A DNA stretch of 64,000 nt from Ciona intestinalis (lineage: Eukaryota > Chordata > Ascidiacea > Phlebobranchia > Cionidae), in NCBI RefSeq assembly GCF_000224145.3, contig NW_004190423.2, forward strand, positions 3,494 through 67,493. The letters are read 5' to 3'. Under the pieces are notes generated by a model, which saw only the letters and a list, made by a program, of their open reading frames with translations, was not told where the DNA came from and ran no database searches. The position numbers and the translations under genes are program-made. This document shows positions 1 through 10,869 of this stretch, one piece after another. The stretch's first letter is position 1, and each line of letters opens with the position of its first letter.

Positions 1-288
1 AAAAAACCGTCAAAACCTCGACATTGGTAAAAAAACATTGTTAACAGCCACTTATTAAGCCTACTTCGGCCCTCAAAGATTCAAAAACCCGAAGTCCCGA
101 ACGTTTTCAAAGGGGGGTCTTTAAATTTGAAAATCGCGTTTAAAATTTCCCAGCAACTACCACGTGATCGAACCCGCCGCTCTGATTGGTTGGAAATGTA
201 AACAGTGTCAGGTATCAATGACTGCGACGTCACAGGGGAAGCACCGAGAAATAACGATGTTTTTGAAAATAATATAATAATATAATAA
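1..288. other. Noncoding sequence upstream of rpl39
   Basis: No coding exon was recognised. It holds an inverted CCAAT motif (gattgg, near 183) and a CRE-like cgacgtcac (near 226), so it could be the promoter of a gene lying outside the window. This is inference only. Confidence 0.3.
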
Positions 289-450
289 TAACTTTTATTT
301 GTCTCTTCGATTACAGTAGCGAAGATTTAGAAATGTTTCAAACGAAAAGACAGGATATAGCGACAAAACAACAGTTGTTAAAACACGCTTACAGTTAAAA
401 ACATATTTACATTTAGTTGGAAGAAAATAAGCGTGGTCGCTACACCTAAA
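289..450 (+). repeat. Family C dispersed repeat
   Basis: Copy of a roughly 150-bp repeat seen many times here: TTTAT-TCTCTTCGA, then AGCGAAGAT, an AACAGTTGTTAAAACACGC block and a GCGTGGTCGCTACACCTA end. No terminal inverted repeats were seen. Confidence 0.6.
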
Positions 451-795
451 TGAATTTAAAATCTTTAAAATAATATTTTGATTGGCAGTTTTGCGTTCTA
501 TCAGTTCATGTTTTATAATACAACAAAACTCGGGCGTATTTTCAATTTTGTAATGTTTTAATCGAGTAATTAAAAGTTTATTTGACAAATATTTTATGTA
601 AACTGTAAATTTCATTTGCAAAAGTATTTATTCATCACGCACTGTTTAAAGTATTTGATTTGAACCTGAATTATTCATACACACCACTATATTGGCACAA
701 TCGTTTAGTACAGTCCCCAAGAACTTAAAAGAAAATTTTATCTTCACACTGTTTCAAACGTCGACTGAAACGTTGGGAGAATAAGTAGCCGAAAA

Positions 796-810
796 TTTCT
801 TTTTCCATTC
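796..810 (+). promoter_or_regulatory. Pyrimidine-rich TOP-like start region of rpl39
   Basis: An uninterrupted pyrimidine run (tttctttttcc) lies about 30-40 bases before the rpl39 start codon. Ribosomal protein genes usually start transcription in such a tract, which gives growth-regulated translation. The exact start base cannot be read from the sequence. Confidence 0.5.
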
Positions 811-836
811 GTTGAGTTTGGATTCGGTTCAAAATT

Positions 837-1644
837 ATGGTAAGAAAACGACTTTTTAACCAATTTTAGGCATATTTTCCATGCCCTTTGAACATATTAT
901 ACTAAAATATTGTTCGAACTAAAGTTTGAAACCAATTTAACCCGTTTAAAGCAGAAAAAAATAGCAGATTAAGTTGGATATAAACCGAAAACATTTTTAA
1001 CGGATTTTATAAACATTACATTTTTTTTAATTTTATCTGAAAATTATATTTTTTTTCATGTTTCTAACAGGCCGCTAACAAGACCTTCATTATTAAACGG
1101 CTCCTTGGCAAAAAACAAAAGCAGAACCGTCCCATCCCACAATGGGTGCGCATGAAGACTGGAAACAAAATCCGGTAAGTAAAAAAAACAACTTCATTTT
1201 TTATATTGCTAATTACTTGTGCTAAAAGTAAGTATATCATTAAAAAATCTGTTCAAATTATATTTTTTAAACCTGTTTTTGCGCGATAATGTAAACACTT
1301 GTCACTATAGGCTTGATAATATACATAAATAATATCGAAACATATCTAGAAATTAAAACCCGAGTTTCACAACAACTTTTTGACCTTTATTTGCACAAAC
1401 TACACTAAAAGCTAAAATACTACAAGAGAATTTTTCAATAAAACTAAACTCCAATAAATATTTCTAACCAACTTTACCTACAAAGTAACTCTTTAAAGTT
1501 CATTATGTGTGCACATAATATCCACCAAACATCTTATTACAAACATATGTACAGCTTACACCCCACCAACTAAACTAACCAATGTCCCCCTACAGGTACA
1601 ATGCTAAACGTCGTCACTGGCGAAGAACCAAGCTTGGATTGTAA
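837..1644 (+). CDS. rpl39: 60S ribosomal protein L39 (eL39)
   Basis: Three exons: 837-839 (the ATG alone), 1071-1174 and 1596-1644, with GT-AG introns. The joined product is 51 residues, the exact family length. It contains the diagnostic stretches [12 protein letters not shown] and RMKTGNKIR, and ends [12 protein letters not shown]. eL39 is a small, very basic component of the large ribosomal subunit that lines the peptide exit tunnel. Splitting the gene directly after the initiator ATG is common in animal ribosomal protein genes and fits the TOP-like tract upstream. The start is fixed because the ATG exon abuts a consensus GTAAG donor. No alternative identity is plausible. No clear AATAAA was seen close behind the stop. 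Confidence 0.97.
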
Positions 1645-1860
1645 GCGACCTTTAACGGGTGACCTTACCTAATACACCAGACACCTGATATCTTGCCCTG
1701 TTATCAATGATATGTTAAGAAAAGTGAGAAATATGAAGCAGAATTAACTACTTATTCTGATTATAGGAGTTATTATAGTTCTATGTTAGTTTCGTGCGAA
1801 TATTATTTAAAATATTACGCGATTATGACAGAACAGAACATAGTCTCGTAACAAAGCCAG

Positions 1861-2890
1861 GAATCTGACATATCGATGTCTTAGATAGGAATTGAAATTC
1901 TAGACCCTTCAATTGGTCGTGATATTAAATTACTTTGAACAAATAAATTGAAAAATGTCTCGTCCTCCTGGGTTATGTGGTAACAACCAACATTGCTATT
2001 TAAATTCAAGAATTACGGAGTTAAAACAATACCTATTGTGGTTGCATTGTTAAGTTACAATGGTTGATTGTCTGCTTATGTGGGAACAAATAGGCTTGTT
2101 TCATAATTGTGTGACATCACAATGATAAGCTTTATGCTGTTTGTTTTATAATTGTGACATCACAATGATAGTTTTACGTTGTCATAAGTAGTGATAGAGG
2201 TACTTCTGCGATATTCGTAATAATACCGTCGTAGTAAAATGAGTGCCTGCGTTGTAATGAAAAGATACTACGTTCATGAGCTACCGTTGTGGGCCGAGTG
2301 GGCGTATGTATCTTGGGCAAGACACTTAACAACAATTACTTCAACCCAGTGGTCACTAATGGGTTGTTTAAATTGTCACCAATAAGTGGTAACTAACTTG
2401 TTAAGTAACCGGGCACAAGGTATATGAAACATAGACTGCCGTTTTCCTGCCTTACGAGAATCAATCAGTCACATATGCAGCAACTTATAAGCAGGCAATG
2501 TATATATTGCACAGAGATATAAAGTAATCCAACACCAACTTTATATATATGTGCGCATTGTGTATTTAAATGATAATGTGCGAGCAATCCACAATGTGAG
2601 GTGCAACGTGCTGTAACACAAACGATACCAATGTTGTTGTGGCTTCAATCCAATATTTGTAAATCTGTTGGATAAAAAGTTTTCATCTATTTTCGGTTCA
2701 AAATTATAAGGCTTAAATACAACTTAAGACGTTGAAAAACATCAACTGGCTGAATGCTCAGAGCTCTTGCATAGTAACCAGATAATACTGACTTCAAGGC
2801 TTGCTGCCACCATTGTGGGGATATGTGTCCTTGGGCAAGACACTTAACAGCAACCCAGTGGTCACTAATGGGTTGTCCAAATGTTAGCCA
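1861..2890. repeat. Left copy of a ~1 kb gap-flanked duplication
   Basis: From the motif gaatctgacatatcgatgtc onward this block matches 2941-3933 with scattered substitutions and small indels. It stops at the 50-N gap inside a family A SINE. The most likely explanation is two haplotypes placed in series by the assembler; a true tandem duplication is the alternative. Confidence 0.85.
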
Positions 2891-2940
2891 NNNNNNNNNN
2901 NNNNNNNNNNNNNNNNNNNNNNNNNNNNNNNNNNNNNNNN
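2891..2940. other. Assembly gap (50 N)
   Basis: Run of 50 N separating the two near-identical blocks. Confidence 0.99.
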
Positions 2941-3933
2941 GAATCTGACATATCGATGTCTTAGATAGGAATTGAAATTCTAGACCCTTCAATTGGTCGT
3001 GATATTAAATTATCTTTGAACAAATAAATTGAAAAATGTTTCGTCCACCTGCGTAATGTGGTAACAATCAACATTGCTATTTAAATTCAAGAATTACGGA
3101 GTTAAAACAATACCTATTGTGGTTGGATTGTTAAGTTACAATGGTTGATTGTCTGCTTATGTGGGAACAAATAGGCTTGTTTAATAATTGTGTGACATCA
3201 CAATGATAGTTTTACGTTGTCATAAGTAATGACAGAGGTACTACTGCGATATTCGTTATAATACAGTCGCAGTAAAATGCGTGCCTGTGTTATAATGAAA
3301 AGATACTACGTTCGTGAGCTACCGTTGTGGGCCGAGTGGGCGTATGTATCTTGGGCAAGACACTTAACAACAATTACTTCAACCCAGTGGTCACTAATGG
3401 GTTGTTTAAATCGTCACCAATAAGTGGTAACTAACTTGTTAAGTAACCTGGCACAAGGTATATGAAACATAGACTGCCGTTTTCCTGCCTTACGAGAATA
3501 AATCAGTCACATATGCAGCAACTTATAAGCAGGCAATGTATATATTGCACAAAGATATAAAGTAATCCAACACCAACTTTATATATATGTGTGCATTGTG
3601 TATTTAAATGATAATGTGCGAGCAATCCACAATGTGAGGTGCAATGTGCTGTAACACAAATGATACCAATGTTGTTGTTGTTGTTGTGGCTTCAATCCAA
3701 TATTTGTAAATCTGTTGAATAAAAAGTTTTCATCCATAAAGGCTTAAATACAAATTTATAAGACGTTGAAAAACATCAACGGGCTTAATGCTCAGAGCTC
3801 TTGCATAGTAACCAGATAATACTGACTTCAAGGCTTGCTGCCACCATTGTGGGGATATGTGTCCTTGGGCAAGACACTTAACAGTAATTGCTCCAACCCA
3901 GTGGTCACTAATGGGTTGTCCAAAATGTTAGCC
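2941..3933. repeat. Right copy of a ~1 kb gap-flanked duplication
   Basis: Second copy of 1861-2890. It differs by substitutions, an extra GTT repeat near 3671 and a short indel near 3738. It contains a partial family A SINE near 3326-3440 and another near 3832-3935. Confidence 0.85.
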
Positions 3934-3990
3934 ATACAGAAGTTCAATCAACCACAAAGTTACATACTTATAGGCGGGCACCAGGTGTAT
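3832..3990 (+). repeat. Family A SINE copy (CORE-like centre)
   Basis: Carries the family centre TGTCCTTGGGCAAGACACTT followed by CAACCCAGTGGTCACTAATG and the ATACAGAA / GGGCACCAGGTGTATGAA downstream part. Confidence 0.75.
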
Positions 3991-4058
3991 GAAATAAAAA
4001 CCTGTGGTATAACTTAAAAAAATATTCATAATGCTAATTGTTAATAACAATACCTTAC

Positions 4059-7000
4059 CACAATTATCCATTGTGACATCATCAACCAGCACTGTTTGTC
4101 GTGAATCTTCTTTCTCGTCAACTTCGATTACGATCTGGAACAAAATTAAGCAGACGGTATATTTCAAAACACAACTACTGATAATAACATCTGGACCAAG
4201 TAGATTGTAATGTTATTAAGTTATGTTTTAAGTTTGTACATGTGTTCTACATAGTGTCATTGCTCTATAAAAATAAAGGCAACAAAAAACTCCCAAATTT
4301 GGGAAAAAAAGGTTTGAGAACACATGTGGTCTACACTTCTGAAGATAAGTATATTTAGGTTTAAATTGGGATAAATAGGTTAGATTCACCCACCTTAAAC
4401 TGATCCCCTCGCAACAAATTTATTGGGACCCTCGCTTCGTGCCACATGTTATGACGCCCTCTTCTGGATGACCATATTATCAATCTATGATTTCTATGTT
4501 GGTCGTCTTTATGGTAAAGACGCACAGAAACACGAGGTTGCTATGAGAATATAGAAATATTAAATATTGACCAAATTGGGGAGTAATATATATTCTATGT
4601 GGGTGTGGTTCTACAGCGCTATCATTCAGACCCCACTAAGAGTAAATATACCACAGATTCTTTTCTATAAGGGTTAGGCACACCATGGAACCAGATCCCA
4701 ATACCTTGTGGTGTAATGACATATTGAGTCACTTTTAGCAGAGTATTACAGAAATGCTTAGGCAGCCATTCAAAACTGATGTTTCCAAGGTATTAAAATG
4801 ATTTTCTAAAACAGATCTTCTTGCATTTATGTGTGTATGCTTTTACAGCCATGTTCAAAATATAATCCCACATATTTTACCATTTCTTTCTAGCCATAAT
4901 AAATTTAATCTCATATGTAGTAGGGCGGGGGAAGATGGGACACCTTTAGCGCATAATATCCAAATAACCTGATCGTGTTTTAAACAATTAACTACGATCT
5001 ATGGGAATTGTGGGGATACGATTTTATAATTCTTTGAATGTTCTTTGTTTACTACCAAATGGGACGAGAAAATAGAATAAACAGGTATTCCAGTTTGCCC
5101 CAGTCTTCTACATTATATAAAACAGAACACCCGTGTTATAACAACTGTTATTGAGGATAAATAAGTTATTTTCCACATACGAACCATTTCATCTGTGAAC
5201 AGGTATTTAAAATGGATGAGACAAGAGCACGAGTTGGGTGGTAGCAACCATGGGGTGGAAACCTCAAACTTTTGTTCAACCCTTGCTGCATCAAAGTATA
5301 TCACAAGCCCGTGGTCGGATGGAGGGATATCATGGTAATCGGATATATCATCCATATGCTCAATCTGTGGTGGACATAACTTTATAATGTCTTCCAATAC
5401 AATTCTGTTCTCTATGGGTGAGGTCCTGCAGTGAGGCATGCTATGGAACCTGGGATTTATGCGATTGGCCCATTACCCCAACACCTAGGGTGCTACCGCA
5501 TAACCCTCACCAGTTTTTGGAGCTTGTTGCTTTGGGTACGATAACAAAAAATTAAATTAATTAAAACAACAAAGAGAAGGGAATTAGCAGCAAAACAACA
5601 GTCGTTAAAACACGCTACGGGTAAAAATTTCTTGACGAAAAGTGTCAAATAAAAGCGTGGTTGCCAAACCTAACACACAATAAACTGAGTGAGTTGTAGT
5701 TGATGAAACAATAAAGAGATAAAAATTAGCAAAATGAGTCGTTAAAAGACAGAGATACAAAAATATATTTTGTATTACATCACAATACCCACCATGTCAT
5801 CATTATGCAGCGACCAATCACATGTTGTCGAATGTGAGGTGTTTGCTGACCTCGTGTGAAAGGAACAACTTAAGTTCGATTTTTGACGTCCTTCAATAAA
5901 ATATAAGATGTTTATGAAAGTTATATATGGTGTCTACAAAAGTAATGAATTGGTAATGGGTACGAAGCTTGATGCTTTTATACCATTGTGGGCGTATGTG
6001 TCTTTGGGCAAGACACTTAATGGCAATTGCTCCAGCCCAGTGGGCACTAATGGGTTGTCAATGGTTTTAAACAAAGAGATTTTACCACCTCTGGTTTACC
6101 TTCATAAACAGGAAAGCAACAAAACCACAATTAGAACGCTGGTGGTTTCCAGGGAATCAAAAGGTTTTGCTTAAAGGCAAAGCTATGTTATGTTTAAACG
6201 CCGAGACTGCATTCCTGATAGCTTTATATTAATAATAATTATGGTATGTTGCATGCTTAGGAGAACGGGAAAATAATCTCTTTTAAACCAAAGTAGCTGG
6301 AAAAAATCCAAGTCCAAAGTTATAGCTATGTACAGAATATTCCGGAATAATTGGAAAATCCACAATAAATATTAGATATCTATGCTTACCAGCATTGCAT
6401 TGTGGGTAAATTAACTCTGCATGTATTTTATTTAACGCAACCCCTTCGTCTACTTGTTGTCGTGACGATGTCATGCATGGGTGACTACAGTTGTGTGAAG
6501 ATGTCACAATGCCTATTATTCCAACCTGTTGTGATGTCATCATGGTTATTCCATTGATTAGTTATTACATCATAATTACTTTATACACTGAACAATGAAA
6601 ATAATATTTGGTAAAAAAGTTAATGTTAATGCAAACTACACCAAATGACACACAATCATTGAACGAATAAATGCAATTTATTTATCCCTACAAGATACCA
6701 TGTATGTAACTTTGTGGGTGATTGTTTTTATGTATGGCTGACAATATAGGCAACCCATTAGTGACCACTGGGTTGGAGCAATTGCCATTAAGTGTCTTGC
6801 CCAAGGACACATACGCCCACAATGGTAGCAGCAACGAGCCTTGAACCCAGAATCTATGGTCCACTAGAGGCGTCCAATATTATATATTATGACATCACAC
6901 ACCCTGTGTCGATCAAACAATGTTGAAACTTGAACAAGTTGAACGACTTCGATCCATTCCATTGTTTGGTTGATTATGATGTCACAACTACTATTTATAC

Positions 7001-9896
7001 GGATATCTCCCTTTGATGACCATGACATCACAAACACCTGTGTGACATCATAGTTATATTTAAGATATATCAACTTTATTTTTCAAATACGATGGGGATA
7101 AAGATCAAAACGACAGTCGTTAAACACACTACGAGTAAAAACTATTTAAGTAAAAGTGTAAAAGCGTGGTTGCTGAACCAACTATCGCAGTGTAAGTTAA
7201 CTCATATTAAGTTGTCTAATCAAAACAAATCGTGTAAAACGACGGTCGATAAAACAATAAAACATCCACCTGCACCAAAGCATCTGGACAATTAATAAGA
7301 ATCCAGAATCGAACGATAATACCCATTGTTGTCCCTTCTAGAACAGGTGACAGAATAACAGCCTCTGATTGGTTGTCGCCACCCATGTGACCCAACATTA
7401 CAGCGGTTTCTGGGAATATCAAGAATCAGCTTTTTCACACGTTTTATATTTTCTTCGCTGTTTTAAATAACATAATCTTCATTATCATATTCGAAGAGAT
7501 AAATATTATTTATATGTAACTGGGTGATGAAATCATGGTTATGTCTTTACAAAACACATTTTATTTATCTCTTCAAATACATTAGTAAGAACAATAAGAA
7601 GAGAACAGCTGCTAAAACAAACAACCAAATAAACAAAATTAACTCGCAATGAGCTGTATTTAAGTAAAACAAAGAGATAAATAAGTTTTTGGCTTGAACA
7701 ACCCCACCCACCCTCTGCCTCGGCAGGAGCCCTCATCCCCACGCACTCCATATATTTACGAGGTTTCTTGAGCGAATATAACGGAGTAAGACCCTCCATA
7801 ACCCACCAATCACACGAAAGGTTAAGGTAACTGTCCTCAGTGACGTAACAATGGCTAGCTTCGCCCATTTCTGGAATAAAAACTTTATTTAAACTGGACT
7901 AAATAAAAACTTATTTATGGAAACGTGGCGTTTTAGCGCAAAAGTGTTTTGCCCAGACTAACTTAATGTGTTAAAAAATTAATTTTTGATCTTAAAGGAT
8001 CAACATTTCATCTTCCATGTGAAGAGACATTAACAGGGTTTGCTGTTAAGCATCTTGTTCAAGGACACATATGCTGCATATGCACACAATAAATGAAACT
8101 TATTCCGTCTTTTCAGTCACGATTATGAAGAACGGGGGAGTTTAAAAAGCAAACAGACTCGCACGCTTACTGATAAAAAAGAAAGAAAGTTTTAGATAAA
8201 ATAAGTGACTGTAACACCCTACAGACAATAAATGGCAGCAGCGACGAGCCTCGATCCCAGTACCCAGTTAACTCAATAATATTAACAACACCAAACTTAC
8301 TTATTGTTTCCTCCCCACCGCTCTCTGGCTCCATCTTATGGCTCCCTTCTACATCATAGTTCGAGGAAAACCAAAGTCTCGTCAATTTTGTTGGAAATAT
8401 TTGAGTGAGGTTAAAGATGGGGTCAATACAGGGGAATACCCACTAAAAATGGTGAGGGGTTAACAGGGGAAGTACCATAGTTGATACTATATGGGTGAGG
8501 TCTAAAATTGAAGAATTGCACCCAATAATTGAACAGAAGAAACTTACAACTACACAACAAAATATAATTGTTTAATTATCTTTTATACTACGGTAGCAAA
8601 GATCAAATTAATTAAAACAACGAAGAGAAGGGAATTCACAGCAAAACTACAGTCGTTAAAACACGCTCAGAGTAAAACTACTTTAAAAAAACGGGTCTAC
8701 CTACTCCACAATTAAAGTTGTTTAGCTCAATAGATGTACAGGTTCATTCTTTATAGTTGTCGCCTGCAGGTCGTGTTTTTAATTTTTTATTGTTAGCCTA
8801 AAAATGACCAACAACTCTAGGAGTTTTGCTAAAAACGACCACCACTACATAATTCATTCACTCAACGGATTAATGCAAAAGTTTGGCTAAACTGTAAACC
8901 AGTCAACATGTTTCTACTACAAAAACCCCTATTCCGATACACTTACCTTATTTGGTAGTGTCGTCGTGACGTCACCTGCAAATTATAATTTATGCTTAAA
9001 TAATAAATTAAAATAAATTTGGCCAGAGTTGGTACATTACCCCAAAATCGTCTAAATGCCGTTCAAAAATTGCGCGCTAAGTCCATACAGTTTACTTAAA
9101 CGTATAAATAACAAATATATATAGTAGGATGGGGTAAGATGGTTCATGTTTTCATTTTCTTTTATCGTCCCATTTGTTAGTAAACAAAGAATATTTGCAG
9201 AACTTTATAACCGTTTCCTCAGAACTCTAAAAGAACGTTGCTAATTGTTAAAAACTTGGTTGGGAAATATGGGATATTATGTGCTAACAGTATCCCATCT
9301 TACCCCACAGTATTATAAACACAATCACATACAAAACCCACACATCCCAAACCCGCACCTTCAGCTACGTTCGGTATGCGATCGTTATTTGGTAGTGTCT
9401 TGGTGACGTCGACTAAAAATCATATTTTATTTAAACAATAAATTAATCAAAGTTTTGACCAGAGTTGGTACATTACCCAAAATCGTCGAAATGTCGTTTC
9501 AAAAATGAGCGCTAAGGCCATACACTATACACAAACCAAACGTATAAACAACAGATTTATTGTAGGGTGGGGGAAGATGAGACACTTTTTCATTCTATTT
9601 TCTTGTCCCATTAGGTAGTAACAAAGAACATTCAAAGAAATATAAAACCGTATCCTCACGACTCCTGTAGATCGTTGTTAATTGTTTAAAAAAGGATCAG
9701 GATATTTGGATATTATGTATTAAAGGTGTCAATCTTACCCGACACTACTATAGTAATATATATATATATACAAAACACACATACACCCCAAACCCGTACC
9801 TGTATTAACGTTTGGTATACATACAAGAATAGCCGCTACAAATCCAATAGTTATTACGATTGAAACGATTATTACTGCCGCCTTTTTCGAATTCAT
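4059..9896 (-). CDS. MAM-domain-like membrane-anchored or secreted protein (incomplete model)
   Basis: Minus-strand gene assembled from exons that read open between plausible splice sites. The first exon (9896-9800) encodes a basic start MNSKKAA and a long hydrophobic stretch, a signal anchor or signal peptide. Then come 9412-9359, 8975-8947, about 8385-8295, about 7868-7690, about 7400-7270, about 7050-6900, about 6500-6390, 5404-5181 and 4134-4059. Two MAM-like modules are visible. One is built from the exon at 7.3 kb (ILSPVLEG then VRFWILI) and the one at 7.0 kb (MEWIEVVQLVQV). The other comes from the exon at 5.3 kb (SDHGLVIYFDAA, then TPWLLPP and CSCLIHFKYLF) and the one at 4.1 kb, which ends VLVDDVTMDNCG like the family's conserved DDI...C close. 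MAM modules mediate adhesion or recognition outside the cell. Some splice phases do not join and the 3' end is unresolved, so exons are missing or misplaced. No orthologue was recognised. Confidence 0.5.
4918..5110 (-). mobile_element. Family B MITE copy
   Basis: Starts TAGTAGGGCGGGGGAAGATG and ends with a decayed inverted version (ttgccccagtcttcta). The interior GATCGTGTTTTAAACAATTAAC is the family signature. It lies in an intron of the MAM-like gene. Confidence 0.7.
5535..5672 (+). repeat. Family C dispersed repeat
   Basis: Contains AATTAATTAAAACAAC, AGAGAAGGGAATTAGCAGC, CAGTCGTTAAAACACGCTAC and AAAGCGTGGTTGCC in family order. Intronic. Confidence 0.65.
5982..6062 (+). repeat. Family A SINE core fragment
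   Basis: ACCATTGTGGGCGTATGTGT, then TTTGGGCAAGACACTTAATG and CCAGCCCAGTGGGCACTAAT. Intronic fragment. Confidence 0.7.
6741..6860 (-). repeat. Family A SINE core fragment (reverse)
   Basis: Reverse-complement copy: AACCCATTAGTGACCACTGG, CTTGCCCAAGGACACATACG and a head remnant AGCAACGAGCCTTGAACCC. Confidence 0.75.
7089..7180 (+). repeat. Family C fragment
   Basis: Shows AAAACGACAGTCGTTAAACA and AAAGCGTGGTTGCTGAACC, the 3' half of family C. Confidence 0.6.
8574..8700 (+). repeat. Family C dispersed repeat
   Basis: AGCAAAGATCAAATTAATTA, then AACGAAGAGAAGGGAATT and CAGTCGTTAAAACACGCT. Intronic in the MAM-like gene. Confidence 0.65.
8935..9340 (-). repeat. Tandem duplication unit 1 (mini-exon plus MITE)
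   Basis: This segment and 9370-9775 are diverged tandem copies. Each holds a mini-exon reading DVT-T-LPN, an intron block with GAGTTGGTACATTACCC, and a family B MITE. The exon copy here (8975-8947) is 29 nt against 54 nt in the partner. Confidence 0.7.
9122..9313 (+). mobile_element. Family B MITE copy
   Basis: Starts TAGTAGGATGGGGTAAGATG and ends CCCATCTTACCCCACAGTA, inverted termini of the family. It lies inside duplication unit 1. Confidence 0.75.
9370..9775 (-). repeat. Tandem duplication unit 2 (mini-exon plus MITE)
   Basis: Partner of 8935-9340. The exon at 9412-9359 encodes a short linker containing TKTLPNN and ending IPNVAEG. The end of exon 1 (IPNVNTG) and the intron sequence after it resemble the same region again, suggesting a third, older copy. 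Confidence 0.65.
9559..9751 (+). mobile_element. Family B MITE copy
   Basis: TGTAGGGTGGGGGAAGATGA at one end and a decayed inverted end with CACTACTA at the other. It sits in the same place within unit 2 as the MITE in unit 1, so it predates the duplication. Confidence 0.7.
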
Positions 9897-10311
9897 CTAG
9901 AAAAAGTTTAATAAAATTGATTAAATTCATATCTTTTTGTTTGTTTTTTTTTACACCAAGGCGAGCTACGCTGTAGTGTAAACGCCGTTTTAAAAGAACG
10001 AACAAAGAAATATCTACGCTGACTTGCGCTGAACAACGTTGGGTATTAAACACCTGGATTTTACATTGTCCCATTTTCTGCATCGAATTGCAATTGTGAC
10101 CTTTATATCAGAACAATCACCGGAAACTGGTTTCGCTTCCAATGGTTTTGGATTGTTGGGGTCGTGGAAAATGTTGTGGTTTATGAATAATTTGTTTTAA
10201 AACGGATCTTAAAATAAATCCTAAGAAAAAATTGAAGTTGAAAAATGGATTTATTTGTGAATAGTTTTAAAATTGGTTTTTAGTTAAGTTTTGTAAGACT
10301 TTGTCAAGGCC

Positions 10312-10605
10312 ACCGCAGTGAGCCTCGAACCCACGCCAATTGCTCCGACCCAGTGGTCACTAATGGGTTGTTTAAATTGCCAGCCATACATAAAATCGAT
10401 CACCCACAAAGTTACATACGTGGTAACTCATAAGTGGGAACGAGGTGTACGAAAAAGAACACCCATGTTATAACAACTGTCGTTGCCCCACCATGCTAGG
10501 ATAAACAAGTTACATACGTGGTAACTTATAAGCGGGCACGAGGTGTATGAAACAGAACACCCGTGTTATAACGACTGTATAGTTGTTGCCCCGCAAGGTA
10601 ATACT
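10312..10605 (+). repeat. Family A SINE 3' part with tandem family D units
   Basis: Starts in a truncated SINE centre (CCCAGTGGTCACTAATGGGT) and continues into two family D units, each with GTGGTAACT-ATAAG-GGG, CACGAGGTGTATGAAACAGA and CGTGTTATAACGACTGT. This links family D to the SINE tail. Confidence 0.7.
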
Positions 10606-10869
10606 TTTCAATGCTATGGGTAATGGTGTATTAACACATTAACAAATGAAGAAATATAAAAACAAAGGTTTACAGTGTAATAATAACGATTGTAAAATAC
10701 ACAACGATTGAAACGTGTTGTACATTCATTGTAACTAAGGAAGCATGAGTCTGAGTGAAAACATCGCACCTTTTACCAACAATGGATACTGTGACGTCAG
10801 AAGTAGAATCGTAACAATGACTAAACAATTTACAATATATTGTGGCAAGTTTGTGACGTAGAACAGCAA

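Noticed and set aside
1175..1595. Intronic snoRNA in rpl39 intron 2
   Set aside because: No convincing C/D or H/ACA boxes could be found by eye.
3780..3845. Last exon of the MAM-like gene (reading ...SVLSGYYARALSI)
   Set aside because: It starts exactly at the edge of a SINE, and the frame needed after the 4059 donor stops early; support is too weak.
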